From Elysia chlorotica (taxonomy: Eukaryota; Mollusca; Gastropoda; Plakobranchidae), in assembly GCA_003991915.1 (NCBI GenBank), contig RQTK01000049.1:732500-796499 (forward strand): a DNA stretch of 64,000 nucleotides. Reading direction: 5' to 3'. The notes under the pieces were generated by a model. The model saw only the letters and a program-made list of their open reading frames with translations. It searched no databases and was not told the DNA's origin. Below are positions 14,001-25,620 of the stretch, in pieces. The translations under genes and the position numbers were made by a program. Each line of letters opens with the position of its first letter. Positions within the stretch are counted from its first letter, which is position 1.

Positions 14001-15417
14001 CTCCAGTTTCGCCACAGAGGCATGAATGAGCTCTCTTCCTTGCTCACCATAAAAAGCCAAACCAATTCTGTATTTATCCATTAAGGGAACATAGTGTGTT
14101 TCTAAAATGTGTTGTTTCGGTATCGCCCGGTTCTTCAAGTGTTTCCTAAAAATCGTAAATGTAATGTTCTGCTGGCAGCGTTCTAGAGCGTGTGATTAAG
14201 CACCATTCAGATTCAGTTTGTCATATTTCTCTCTTAAAGAAAAATGAAGCCATGTCAAACAAGTCATGTCTGAATGTACACGCCTGTCTTCTTTTTTGCT
14301 AAAAAAATTTTGTAAGCTCCTTATTATGGCTTATATACTTGAGATGTGATGTTCTTGTGCCAGTAATTTCCGATGAAAGATTGACAGAGATACAATTGTG
14401 GTGTGATGCCTGAACCTCAGCAAAAAGGACCTGGTCTAGGACAGAGAGATTCAGAACCAAGACTGTCTAGCTCTTTTTCTGCATCTGCCAAGCAATTTTT
14501 ATTACTTTTCTTTTCTTCATTGCTCCTGGGGAGCGGACCATAGGACTGAAAAAGTTCTATTTTCTCCTTAAATTCCTGGGCCTTTCATTGTTTTTGCCAG
14601 AAGAATGCAGATATTAACATATTTCTGTTAAGGTTTAAAGCTGTTTCTTCTGTTTATTTGTCAGTTATCTACCAACCATCACAATTTTTACAACATGGAT
14701 TTACAACAATCATATAAAGTCAATGGAATTAGCTTCGCTGTTGAAACTTTCACAAGTGTTCAATATTAACCTTTTAAGTATGATTTTGGAGGAATCTATC
14801 CAATCAATTTTAAGTAATTGGTATTTAATTAAGATAATATAAAAATGATGGATCTTTAAGTTTTTTACCACGTGGACGAACTTGACCGGCACATGTACAG
14901 ATTTTCTTTGGGAGAATTAAACATTATTGCGTGATATTCTTGAAAAAGTATGACATTCAGTGCAGTGGTTAAGTTTTTAAATCGTGGGACATTTATGTCT
15001 TCACCTTAGTAGTATTTTCATCTTCATTTCCAGGACGACACAGTGTGTACAGAATGGCAGCAAGTTCGGTTGAGGAGAAGGAGGATTGGATCAGCTGTAT
15101 CAGGTGAGTTTTATCATAAATTTGGGAAAATGTTTATCTCAGGCCCATAGATGAGTTCTGTTATACATCTCCACAATCATGTGCAGGACATTGCTGCTGG
15201 GAGAAAAATAATGATAAAATAATGTTGCCAAGTTTTACTACTTTCTTCTACTTGTACTGCTGCTACTACCACTAGCTTGAGGTCTTGATTGCAAATATTA
15301 AACTGAAGGAATCGCTATATTGCTATTCACAGGTCCAGCATCAATGACAATCCGTTCTACAACATGCTGGCTGCACGCAGAGAGAATGCAACAGGCTCAC
15401 ATGCACGGACTAAGTAG
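352..15417 (+). CDS. CYTH: Cytohesin, ARF guanine-nucleotide exchange factor (5' end outside window)
   Basis: Cytohesins load GTP on ARF GTPases at the plasma membrane and endosomes; the Sec7 domain is catalytic and the PH domain binds phosphoinositides. Exons that join in frame: 352-416, 5907-5982 (or its identical copy 6253-6328), 9418-9536, 10062-10142, 10420-10532, 10828-10976, 11509-11620, 11875-11951, 13229-13385, 15034-15103 and 15333-15417 (TAG). All have GT-AG borders. The visible 367 codons cover the end of the N-terminal coiled coil, Sec7, the linker and PH. Vertebrate cytohesins are about 400 residues, so only some 30-40 N-terminal residues lie upstream of the window. The Sec7 signature [16 protein letters not shown] and the helix [14 protein letters not shown] are intact. 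The family is recognised from known cytohesin sequences; which vertebrate paralogue is closest cannot be decided, because invertebrates usually have a single copy. Confidence 0.95.
2712..3240. repeat. (CT)n microsatellite with tandemly duplicated flank
   Basis: Pure (CT)n at about 2744-2888 and 3030-3066. A segment of about 150 bp (copy 1 about 2888-3033, copy 2 about 3067-3225) is present twice in tandem; both copies contain CAGACATTATTTC- or CAGACATTACTTC-type sequence followed by the same CACTCACTATG. The long Ser-Leu and Arg-Glu reading frames here are by-products of the dinucleotide repeat. Confidence 0.85.
4855..4960 (-). repeat. SINE fragment (reverse orientation)
   Basis: The sequence around GATCACATTATACAGACAACGACCAAACCAG matches the reverse complement of the body of the tRNA-derived SINE seen at 45099-45339 and 53565-53760 (the ACTGGTTGG...GTATAATGTG segment). 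No head or tail is preserved. Confidence 0.5.
5907..5982 (+). CDS. CYTH: Cytohesin exon, copy 1: start of Sec7 domain
   Basis: A 76-nt exon between a CCCCCAG acceptor and a GTAATC donor. It encodes the basic linker and the conserved [11 protein letters not shown] that opens the Sec7 domain. It is identical base for base to the exon at 6253-6328. It enters in phase 2 and leaves in phase 0, so it joins correctly to the exon at 9418. Confidence 0.9.
6253..6328 (+). CDS. CYTH: Cytohesin exon, identical tandem copy 2
   Basis: This copy matches 5907-5982 at all 76 positions, with its own acceptor (a (CT)n run ending GTAG) and the same GTAATC donor. About 215 bp of following intron is also duplicated but carries roughly ten substitutions and a few indels. 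Splicing both copies together would change frame after the first KK and meet a TAA after six codons (QTRSEG). The copies therefore can be used only one at a time, unless joint inclusion is a poison arrangement. An assembly or haplotype artefact cannot be excluded. Confidence 0.7.
7939..8016. repeat. (CT)n microsatellite
   Basis: An almost pure CT dinucleotide run of about 78 bp in a cytohesin intron. Confidence 0.95.
8885..9331. repeat. Minisatellite, 46-bp and 40-bp units
   Basis: About ten tandem units built on TGATATTTACGTGCTGACAC followed by TGAGACTGAACTCTTACCTC and AGTTGA. Long units are 46 bp; short ones lack a 6-bp GAGACT-type block and are 40 bp. Copies are nearly identical (a GGGACT/GAGACT variant is the main difference), which indicates recent expansion. 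The array ends next to a SINE-like remnant (ATACTGACACTGACCCAACC, about 9330-9355) and stops about 85 bp before the exon at 9418. Confidence 0.9.
9418..9536 (+). CDS. CYTH: Cytohesin exon: Sec7 motif with catalytic glutamate
   Basis: The exon starts after CTCCGCAG and ends at GAGAG followed by GTCGGT. It encodes the N-terminal Sec7 helices and the motif [16 protein letters not shown]. The glutamate of YLGER is the 'glutamic finger' (E156 in ARNO) that displaces nucleotide from ARF. It is conserved here, so the protein should be an active exchange factor. It is markedly richer in GC than the flanking introns. Confidence 0.93.
9874..10042. repeat. Diverged 83-bp tandem duplication in cytohesin intron
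   Basis: Copy 1 (about 9874-9955) and copy 2 (about 9957-10042) share TATGGAAGG/TGTGGAAGG, GTCACT(T)AATGGAAATCA and GATTTGTAACA with some 10% divergence. The second copy ends about 20 bp before the acceptor of the exon at 10062. Confidence 0.75.
10062..10976 (+). CDS. CYTH: Cytohesin exons: central and C-terminal Sec7 domain
   Basis: Three exons, 10062-10142, 10420-10532 and 10828-10976. They encode [20 protein letters not shown], then the ARF-binding groove helix [14 protein letters not shown], then the conserved LNTSLHNP and NRGINDGG segments. The phases (2/2, 2/1, 1/0) all join. The cysteine-containing [13 protein letters not shown] varies relative to vertebrates but does not touch catalytic residues. 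Confidence 0.93.
11509..11951 (+). CDS. CYTH: Cytohesin exons: Sec7-PH linker and PH N-terminus (diglycine form)
   Basis: Exons 11509-11620 and 11875-11951. The first carries the linker and the autoinhibitory region ([11 protein letters not shown], then [10 protein letters not shown]), the second the start of PH with [13 protein letters not shown]. The two join to give KQGGRVK, that is two glycines in the beta1-beta2 loop. In vertebrates an alternative 3-nt microexon inserts a third glycine here and switches specificity from PIP3 to PIP2. The form read here corresponds to the PIP3-preferring diglycine type. I could not recognise a triglycine microexon in the 254-bp intron by eye. Confidence 0.92.
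13229..15417 (+). CDS. CYTH: Cytohesin exons: rest of PH domain and C terminus
   Basis: Exons 13229-13385, 15034-15103 and 15333-15417. They encode the remainder of PH ([40 protein letters not shown]) and a short C-terminal tail ending in TAG at 15415-15417. After MLAARRE the tail is [11 protein letters not shown]. It lacks the long lysine-rich polybasic stretch of vertebrate cytohesins, which contributes to membrane binding and autoinhibition. An alternative 3' exon elsewhere is possible but was not seen. Confidence 0.92.
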
Positions 15418-18400
15418 ATTTATTTCAGTAAATATACATGGGAAAATATTGGAGATGGGACAAGCAACAGATCAAAATATTACCGGTGGACTTGTTGCTT
15501 TGATATGTTAAACTAGGAATTTATTTCCTGATTTGTTGGGTAGTCACCTCTGGTCATACATAAACTGTTTTTGTAACCTGTGAGATTTGCAGTGATCATG
15601 AGATCACCTCTTGTGGTGAACTTGTTCTAAGCATATAATTGAAAATAACTAAATTGGAAGGAAGGCCATTTATTTCAGTTTTTATAAAATTGATGAACTC
15701 TCTAAAAACGTGGCTCTTACTTTGCAATTTCAATATGAAAAACAATGAAGTGATCACTTATGGCAATACGTCACAGGTTTGAAACAAAACTGAATGTTTA
15801 CATTTTCACTGTACATGTTTGAGAACCCTCTCAATGCAGCCTTTTACAAGAATGAAAACAGAAAATGGGCATTAGAACTAGAAGTTTATGTCCTCAATAA
15901 AGGAAAAAAATGTTCCAGAGAGTCAAATCAAAAAGTTTTCCCTAGATGTGTTGAGTCCGTGGGCTTTAATGGCAGCTGGTCTGTCGGCCCACATTGCTCA
16001 TCTTTCTTTGAGCCCTTTTCGTCAGGGCTTTGGCTGGACAAAAAATTGTCGAGTTGTACATGCTTCAACAATATCGGCTAAGAGACCTGCGGGAATAATA
16101 AGTGAATATTTGAGCCTGTTGCAATATAGCTGAATACTCAGGTACGTCTTATCTGAATGGATTTCACTATTAATGTGTGAAATGAATCATTTTTATGGCC
16201 CCAGTAACTCAAAGCAAAAATGTTCTCAGTGCTCCAGCAGTCCAGGTCTATAAAGATATTCGGTTGTTTAGTATAAGTATGGTTTTGGTTATAAGTATGG
16301 TTTTGGTTACAAAAATTTTATTTTTCAGTGCAATCTGTCTTTGAAAAAAAAAGTATGATTGGTCTATGACATTCTTTACTATATGCAGCATGTAAGATAA
16401 GTCTCAAAAATGTTTAAATTCTCTATTATCGGCCTATAATATGAGCATTAAGACACCCTGTACATAACATTACAGTCTTTATAATTTTCTGTGGCCGACA
16501 AAATTTTTAATTCTGCTGGATTATCAATGTCCTTTAGAAATTTTCTATTGTTTTCCTTCGTGTATTATACATATTCAAATGTAACTTATTTAATCAAAGA
16601 ATGTATCTCTTATTTGTATAATCAGCCAGAAATATGTGTGAGGGTTGAGCCTCAGTACTTCACTGAAGTTTGAAATATTGCTTAGTATAGTTCTCAGCTT
16701 ATTGGTTATGAGAAATTTCAGTCCCTTGGCTGAGGGTGGCTCTAGTGCTGTTCAAGTGGTTTTAGATACATACATTAATATAAGATAACTGCTAGCCTTA
16801 ACAGCCATGAGAGCCGATAGAGGATCATAAATGTAGTGTTCATGTTTTAATGCCTAGTCGCAAAATATATTTTCCTAATGGTGCTATTCAGGTAAGAAAT
16901 CAGTGTAAAAGAACTACAGTAAAAATCGGTAATATTGAGATTTTTTTTTTTATTTCTTTATAACAAGGGTTCTCTTATTCCCCCCAAAGAAAGACTCAGA
17001 GGATTTTATTGAAAGAGGAAAATAGTGCCCTCATCATTTCACCATGGTTTTTTCATGTGCCCTTTTTTAAATAACATCACAATGTCAGTGTTTGGCGTGA
17101 GGCGATGAACTCTATCTAGGTCTAATTCATCATTTTTACTTCGTGTCTTTTTTCTTGTTTCTTTTAGTTTATTATTAGCAAGTTACATGTACCACCTGAG
17201 AGGGTGGTGCAAAGGAATAAAACGTACTATTTTGTTATGTAGACTCAAATCTATAGAGATTCTAAAACAGTACAAGGGATGAGCTTGTCTGTTCCACTGT
17301 CTAGCATTGCATTAGATGACTTTGTTTTCTTTGATAATACAAGTTAGGTACATCTAGAGGGGATGGGGTTATCACTAATGTCAGCTACCCTAGGGAAAGG
17401 TACGGGGAGAGTGACTGGGCTGAAGCACTGAGGATTTATCATTGCAAGCTAGAACTTGTAGAGGTGCCACAATGAGAAGTTAACTGTTTGGCACCTTTCT
17501 CTCAGATCCTTTCTTGAACTCATTATTAGCAGGGTTAACTGATTTTGGTTCTTTTTTTTTTTTTCAACTAGCATTATAGGGTGCAAATGGAGAGAAAAAT
17601 GGGGATTTTGCAATGTCTAAAAATCAAAGGTACAATTTGAATCATGTATGTTTAAAAGTACAATTTTAATCATTTGTTATAGTGATGAAAGCATTGTAAA
17701 CTTAAGTCCTAGATCATTAGTGTTGGGTTGTTGTTTTTTTATATCATAATTAAATTTCCAAAGTTTTTATATGATGCTTAATACAACCACTTCCGAACTG
17801 ATTTCAGCCACATTGAATGATTATTATTTATTATAAGATTTTAGTATTAAAAAAAATTGGAAGGTATCACAGAATTCCATTTTAGTTAATTTAAACAAGC
17901 TTTTGAGATAGAAATGTTTCAAATTAAGTGTTGAAGAAAATAATGTTTGACAGGTTCCAAGAGAAACTTATCTCAATTTGAATAACCTGTGAATGAACAT
18001 TTTTTTTTTTTAACTTTAGTTGCACAAGATTAGATATTATATTTCTGAAACTGATTGCTCTCAACCTCATGCTCTTTTGTTTTTGTAAAGTTGTGAATAG
18101 TACAAACCTACAATAGGAAAAATATAAGACGAGTGAAATGTTTGATAACTGCTTTTTTCAGGAAAGGAGTTTACTATGACATTTGAAGTACTATGATGTT
18201 TACAAAAAGTAGTGTAAAATTATTGCTATGTTTGTTCTATCATTTAAAATCATCTTAGAGTGTACATTACTCATATTCATAGTCATATAACTAAGTTGAC
18301 TCAAATCATAACATTTACCATGTGTCTGTAATTAGTAAAAAATTAACTAGTCACCTAAGTTTTAATTTCTTTATTTATAGTGAATTCTTTTGTTCATGCT

Positions 18401-18920
18401 ATCTGATTGTCTCAAACTTCCAAGTGTGAAAAGTTTTGTATATAAAGTAATGTAGAATGGAAGGATAAATTGGAGGTACCTTTTTTCACGTTTTTTTTAG
18501 CTAGCTTTTTTTTTTTTTTTATGATTTCATGTGCAATGAGATTCTGAATCTTTCTTACTGTTACTTAACAAAGTTGGTAAACTTTCTGCAAGACTTAAGT
18601 TCTGTAAGAATTTGATATGTTCCTCTGTACATACGGCATATTAATATTATACTATGGTGTTGATTGAAAATTAGAATTTCTGTTGTTAAAAAAAAAAAAA
18701 ATTATGAGAAACTTATAAAATAGCACCATTTAATAAATGGACAAATGGTCATGTTGAGACCCTGTTTAATTCATACAGTAAAAAAATCTGGGCAGAAATG
18801 AAATTTTTTTATATTTATATTAAGAGCTTTTGTGTAAATGAACTTGGCTGTATTATCGTTATCAAACAGTTACAAATAGCAAGAATGAGGAATAAATATG
18901 GTTTTTAAAAAAGACTGTTC
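15418..18920 (+). other. Probable long cytohesin 3' UTR
   Basis: About 3.5 kb of AT-rich sequence follows the stop codon with no coding signal and no recognisable repeat. AATAAA occurs at 18891-18896, followed by a T-rich stretch; a second AATAAA lies near 19015. Either could be the poly(A) signal. The extent of the UTR is inferred, not shown. Confidence 0.4.
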
Positions 18921-20055
18921 CTTTTTTTTTCTCCATATTTGTGTGGGAATGACTGGAATGTTTCAACTTGTTATAACTATAACTTCAATGTACACTGTAT
19001 AGTGTATACCAAAGAAATAAAGAAAGCATTTTCCTTAGACCACATGTGTGTATTAAATTTAGCCTTGTACATACATGGCTTAATTTTAATTGATTTCCAA
19101 CCTAAATTTACTAGACTGAACTTCAAAACATGCGCTCGCTTAGTTTCATTGCACAAGAGGATCTTTTTTTCTGTATATATAGCAATACAGTAAACAGAAA
19201 ATGGATGTGTTCTAAGGTATTACAGTTTCCACCGATGTCTTATAAACAAACTAGCTTGCAATTAATAATATGTAACTTAGTGCACTTTGCTACTGACTTA
19301 TGTATCAACAGTAATTTTTATTTCAATTTCAAACTCTTGTAATCTTCTGAGAGGAATAATGAAATACAAGATATATCTATTTTAGCAGTTGAGCTTCTCT
19401 CTGTATTCTAATAATATGAATATATATAGAGGTATTTTGGTCAAAAGCACCGTTCTAGCTCCAACCACTGTTTTCAACCATCTTATATATAATTGTACAC
19501 AGGTTTTTCCTTGGAACTTTTTGAGATTTTCTTTATGTAAGAATGAATCAACACCCCAAATTTGCCATGTGACAGCTAACGCACACACAAATTGCATAGA
19601 AAATGTAATACCTAGTTGACATTCAGTCCAAACACGCTCAAACACCAAAATTAATGAAATTGTTCATTTGCTCCAGTCCATTGTTGCAAGTACAGTCAGC
19701 ACCAGTAGTGCCATATGCTCCAGCCTCCTGTAACACTTCTCAAGTACAGAAATTGCGAAATTTGTTGATTAGTTTATTCATTTCTCAACATCCAACTAAC
19801 CTATATTGCAAACGGGTCAGCAGACTAACAACTGAAAATTTTAAGTGGTGCCACATCACATTATATTGACCTGACTCCTAGAGCAGGGAACGGGTTTTAT
19901 TTGGCAAAACCAGGGTCTTCCGGATTAGGCAAAAAATGTAGTAAAAGGCCGCCACGCGGCACCCAAAACCCCGCAGAGAAGCGGCACCATAAGTGATCAT
20001 AGTGGAACTGTGTATTCACGGTGACACTGACCTCACAAAAGGCACTTGGCTGCCG

Positions 20056-20220
20056 AGTTGTAGTAGTTGAGTTCGTTTTAACGTCCAAGATCAGAACTGT
20101 ATAGGCTACATTGTGGAGCGATCCCAAGACTGACGTCTGACAATTTTATGTTGCCACACACAAGACAAGGCAGGGATACCATGACTTGTGTCTCAACTGG
20201 TCACATAAACTCTTGGCTGC
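20056..20220 (-). repeat. SINE, 3' part, reverse orientation
   Basis: Reads as the reverse complement of the SINE body and tail at 45099-45339: AGTTGAGTTCGTTTTAACGT, the ATAGGCTACATTGTGGA block, TCTGACAATTTTATGTTGCC and the ACACAAGACAAGG/TGTCTCAACTGGTCACAT block. The tRNA-like head is missing. Confidence 0.75.
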
Positions 20221-20331
20221 TGAGCTCCCTCAACTAAGCATACAATATTCCTGCTATACGCATAACACAAAATGGTGCTGACTAGAACATAGGAGCTAGC
20301 TTCCTTATTATGGTATAGGAGGAGAAATAGA

Positions 20332-20556
20332 ATGATAAGACAAAGTATATCTGTGCATTCAATGAATGAAAGACGAGAAGCTCTTGGTGAGTTTCATCAC
20401 TTGATGGCTCAAATGCAGGAGGATGATGCAAAATTTGTGTCTTATTTGAGAATGAAACAAGATAAGTTTGATCAGTTGGTGCACCTGGTTAGCTACTATC
20501 AGCTGGTCATCATTGATTGGAGTCTCAGAAGCCATTATGGCAAGAAGAATAATTAA
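20332..20556 (+). pseudogene. PIF/Harbinger-type transposase N-terminal relic
   Basis: A 74-residue open frame with ALGEFHHLMAQMQEDDAKF and then YLRMKQDKFDQLVHLV. This pattern (EYHHL...D...F..YFRM....FD.LL..V) is typical of the N-terminal region of animal HARBI1/ALP1-like transposases. The frame ends before the DDE nuclease core, and no further transposase sequence was recognised downstream. It is a decayed fragment, with no sign of domestication. The assignment is from motif memory only. Confidence 0.5.
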
Positions 20557-23500
20557 AAAAACGAAATGTAGAAACTGGTAGAGCTAGCTCTAGATATCTA
20601 GTATGGCCAACTAAACAAGCATGACAACAGGGACGTTCCCAAATTTCAATTTGTTTTTTCAAAAACAGTAAAAAAAAAATTTTTTAATGTATTTCCATGC
20701 GTGCTAGGGTTTTTTCTACACACCGAGTTAAAAAATGCTATCATTCAAAATTTTTCTGATTTTACTTTCAACGTTCATTCTCCTGTTGAGATATTTTTAG
20801 ACTTGATGCAATACCCACACTCTTCTCGATTTCAGGTGGCGTGGACGGGTAAAAAATGCAGAATGCTCTACCCTCACGGCTCACAAAGAGTCAGTTTATT
20901 AACCTCGATGCAATTCTTCAAGTATCCTTGCTAAATTACTCAGGCAGGGTTTTATTTTTGCGTGTGCCAGACCGTTTAGCACGGCTTGACAGTTTCACTA
21001 TATTTCTAGCCTTAGAAGCACTAGAAACCAACCAAGATCGGAAGCTCGTAAATATGTAACTTTTAATCACTCAAGGTCCATGATACCAATTTCGATCAGA
21101 CCGTGCTAATTGGGTTGGAGTGAGTATAATGTAAGCATCTGAGGCAGAAGTCCTGGTATCCAGCTCTGTACAACACGTGTGAAGACCTACAAGTAAAACA
21201 GTTATCAGATGACAAGTCTCTGCAACTTTCCACAGGATTGACTTACTGATGATAGCGGGATGTAAGAAAAGAACAAACAGTTCAGCATCTCTAATTTAAA
21301 CAAGGTTCTTATAATTTGCAGATATTTTTCCTTTTCATTTTCATGTTTCGTTTAAACATAGGTATCGCCTATAAAATGGTCCTGATGATATTTCTCTACA
21401 TAAAGTATTAATGGTCGATGAGGAAAGACAAGCTTTGTAGGTGACCATCATTTTTCAAAACCATAAGATCTTATTTCATACCTGAAGCACAAAAGTTGTC
21501 ATGTTGGTATTGTGTGGCATTTTTGAGACAAGCACTCGTTTTGAAAGCTCTCTACAAGATTTGATTTATATTTATCATGACAGAGTCAAAGTTTTCTGCA
21601 GTCACCTTTAAGAAAAATGTGTGATTTGTCGCAATGATTACATGTGTATTTTGTCCAGTAAAGTGTGTTCTTCATCACATATGTTTAATGAGACTATAGT
21701 AAAGCATTACTCCCCCCATACAGATTGGAAACATTCTCTGGCTGCATAAAGCATCCTTATAATTTATACTGTGAGTATGTCTTGCTCACGAACTCGCATA
21801 TCATGCCAGTGTAAGTGAAATGAGATAATCCATCGACACATTTCCCCTGCATCTCCAAGTACATCTCCCTAGCCACTCATACAAGCAAAATCATTGCATC
21901 AAACTGTCTTTGGCGAAACCCTTATCCAGGGAAGTCTTGGTCTATACAAGCCAGAGAACAAACAAACATGAAAACTCTATGCTGTTTTGGGTAATGTATT
22001 TACAATTTACTGATCATAAATAATGCTGCATGCTCACAGACATATCACTAGTTAAGAGTAATGCCAAACTTTACTCCTCTCATCATACACAATAACACAG
22101 ATACTGTGAGGGAGAAGGAAACACCGAAACACACCGCATCATGTTCCACATTCCCCGAGAAAGTTTGTGAAAGGCTGGAGCTAATGTTTTTTTAAACAAA
22201 TAATTACATATTTAAAAAAAAAAAGTTACATTTACAAAAAGTGAAAACTCGAGCATAATGATTCATGAATTGATGAAGTCCGTAATGAAAAAGGTCTAAT
22301 GGGCAATAGAAAACAACCACAAATGATTAATGTTTGTTAGTCTGTTAGAGTAATTAATAAGTTTGCAGTTGCAAAACTGAAATCCACGAAGACTCCTTGA
22401 GGCTTCTCAACAAATGGGAAACAAACACTGCTGGCTGTCACAACAACTCAGCAAAGTCAATCAGGTAGTCATTGTCTCAAGACATTCAGGTTCAGTATTT
22501 GTATCAACAAAAAGATGGTGATTCTGTACAACATAGCTTAACTTATGGTATGAAATCAAGAAGTGAATACATGTATTTGGATGTTGGTAGCATACTAATT
22601 TTCAAATTGCCAGTGAAAAAAAATATACATGTATGTTATAATAGCATAGCTATAAGAATGCTATAATGCAATGACGAAGTAAAGTTTGCACTCATCTTAC
22701 AGTTACACACACATTTTTTGTAACATAAATATTTTCATTTCATATATCCAAATAGGCAATATTATAACAGATTACATGTAATTGTCATAGGAACCTATTC
22801 AACACAAAATGTTCATCAGACTAGATCATTGAAGGCTCAGGAAACGCTCTTTAAAAAAAGCATGGACATTTCAGAAGTCAATTCACCCTACTTAACACAT
22901 TAAATATTTATATTTAAAGTAACCATTATCTTCAATTATTGTCTCAAATAGAACATTTTAGAACAATTTTACAAATACATCATAATTCATTCCAAAAGAA
23001 AACATAATATAGTTATGAAATTCACACAAGCTTCAAATCAAAACCTTCAACCATGGCAATTCTAAAACTAAAAAGGGTTTCCAACTTGATTAAAATGCAA
23101 TATTATATAAACCAAGATATGAATGACAGTCACAATAACACATCAATAGTTGTTTGTTTTATTTTTGTTGTTGTCAGTAAATAAGAGACTTAAATCTTTG
23201 GAGAGAAAGTGTGAACATTCAAAATGGAAAAAGTATCTAGACGCCCCACTGCTTTGACCATGCCTTGATTTTGATACTTATTTTCTTGCTGCAATTAGCC
23301 ACACAACTCACTGAGGGTGGTGAAATATAAATCTTAAACTAAATAAATTCCTAATAAACTCAAGCTGGAGCATCTTTGTCATAAAAATGATTCATGCATG
23401 AACTGCATTTATTTGCTTTAGTTATGTAATTACAGGTTTAACCAGTTCTTTCCCTGTCCCATTTTAAAAAGAAAGGGAAAATCACACACCGGGTTCAATA

Positions 23501-25620
23501 TTCTTCTGAAAGTACATGAGGTGTAGAAGGATTAACATTTTGCAACATGTCCAAAAGGAAATGTTTAGAAATTTTTATTATTATTATTATTATTAATATA
23601 ATTTACTTCAGGAAGCATTGATAGTATTAATCACAAGAGACTGCTGAAATTGAAGAGAAAATAAGACATATTTTAAGCACCATTGGACAATTCATATGCA
23701 TTGTATATGGGAAAAGAAACCTAACCTATCCTCAGCCTAGCTTGAACCAAACACATGATAATGTAAACAATTTTTTTTTACTGATCTCAGCTGTGAAACA
23801 ATAGGCTTAAACTTTGCCTACAAAGCTGACGACATCGGAAAAGCAGAATATGACAAAGTTAAATCACATTCTTTTACATTTAAAAGATCTTCTAGCCATT
23901 AATTAAATCAAGGTAAAAAAATTAATGAGGCAATGGAGGAACCAAAAAACTTACTTAAAAACGTCAATACATAAAATATCAATTCAGGTATGTGCATAGT
24001 GGTTATTTTTAAAGTATTCATCTGACATCATTCCAAGAATTAGGACCTACTATACTGGTAATGAAAATAATTAAAATTTTAGACCATTGTTCAGGCTTTA
24101 AGAATGAACCACCTAGAAAATGATAACACTTAAAACCTGACGTAAAACTTAAGGTTAGAGATGGAAAAAACACCCTTTGCTTTTCATATTAAAGCAGTTT
24201 GATACAACAAAACATCTATGTTCTTTTCTTTTTTTTTTGCGCTACAAACCAGCTTTATTTCATGAGGCATGATACACACACACTTCCATTATGACACAAA
24301 TGGATACATCTACCTTTTCAAACATGTCTTAACTTAAGCAACAACAAAAAACAAAAAAAAAGAAAAGCAATATAAGAACCTTGGGTTTAATCTTTCAAGT
24401 GCTTTCATAAACATGACAATGTGAACACCAAAGTTAGGCGTCCATTTTATTTCTCTTATTCTGATTACATGCAAATTATCGTGTTAAACGCAATCAGGCA
24501 TATTTGAAAAATGAATTCATAAAGTAGCAATTATGGTGCTAATAGTCAGAATTAAATTGATCGATCAAGAACAAATCCATTAACAATGGAAGCGACAGAG
24601 AGAAGGGTGTGATGCATGTTCAATCTATTTTCAATGATAAAGCGAACCCATCAAAACACAAACAAGCATGAAAGCAAAAAAGGCCAGGAATACGTTTTAG
24701 TTTCAAAAAATTTTCTAAACAATTACATCTAAACCTAAATCACATGAAGTACACAATTTCAGAAAATGAAGTCATGTGTTTCAGCCACATTGCATTAAAA
24801 AAAATATTTAAAGGGGAACAATTTAATTGCACCACTAGCAACATAACTTTTTTTGGTGAAAACACTATATATATAATGTAACCCACCCAAAAAAGTGAAG
24901 CTATTAACTCAATCAACCATAACTCAGCCTACAACTTGGTTGAAATTAATAATTTAATTTAATGGCACTTCAACTTTCTTCCTGCTCAATTTAACTCATC
25001 CAATAAACATTGCAAGGGATGAAGAAGTCACTGCATTGTGTAAGATTATCATGCTAGAAATCGCGGGAAATACAATAGCATCCCTTTCCACATTGCAAAA
25101 AAAGTCAACTGAATGGATAGCTTGAGCATTGGTCATTCACACAATTTACATGTCATAAAAACACATGATTGCTGATTAGCAAGTGGAAAAAAATATATAA
25201 ATTTGAAATGAATAATATTGACCATAATCATAATAAAGGTAATGATGATCATAATAACAAAAACAATTCCAATAATAATTTTTTTCAGGCAGGATTATGA
25301 ACGCAATTTTTTTTTCTTTACATCTTTTTTCATTTAAAAAGCATGTAACATTAATAAAGAAGAAAATGAGGTATCATGACAATGTACAAACAGCATAATT
25401 TCTATAACCATTCCTACTCCAAAAATATTTGTCATTGATGAACCAAATCCATGTTTTCAATACTGTATGTTACAAAGTCCAATAGGGAGGCTCTAAAACA
25501 ACCATCTAGAAAAACATGAAAAACAAAACAAAAATGATCACACCATTTGAGGGATTTAAATAGCTAATGTCTCATCTCTCTTGCTGTTTTTCTGACGATC
25601 ACATTTTCAAGTTGGTGAAC

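Larger units (their letters stand above)
18920..25620. other. Convergent intergenic interval and probable USP36 3' UTR
   Basis: Cytohesin (plus) and USP36 (minus) face each other here. The interval holds the SINE tail near 20056-20220 and the Harbinger relic near 20332-20556. On the minus strand AATAAA (plus 24254-24259) lies about 16 nt before an A-rich run, so the USP36 transcript may end near 24,238, leaving a 3' UTR of about 1.4 kb. The remainder is AT-rich without recognisable genes. Confidence 0.4.

Noticed and set aside
20701-20934. Continuation of the Harbinger transposase
   Set aside because: The 77-codon frame shows no DDE or other transposase motif and is probably chance.
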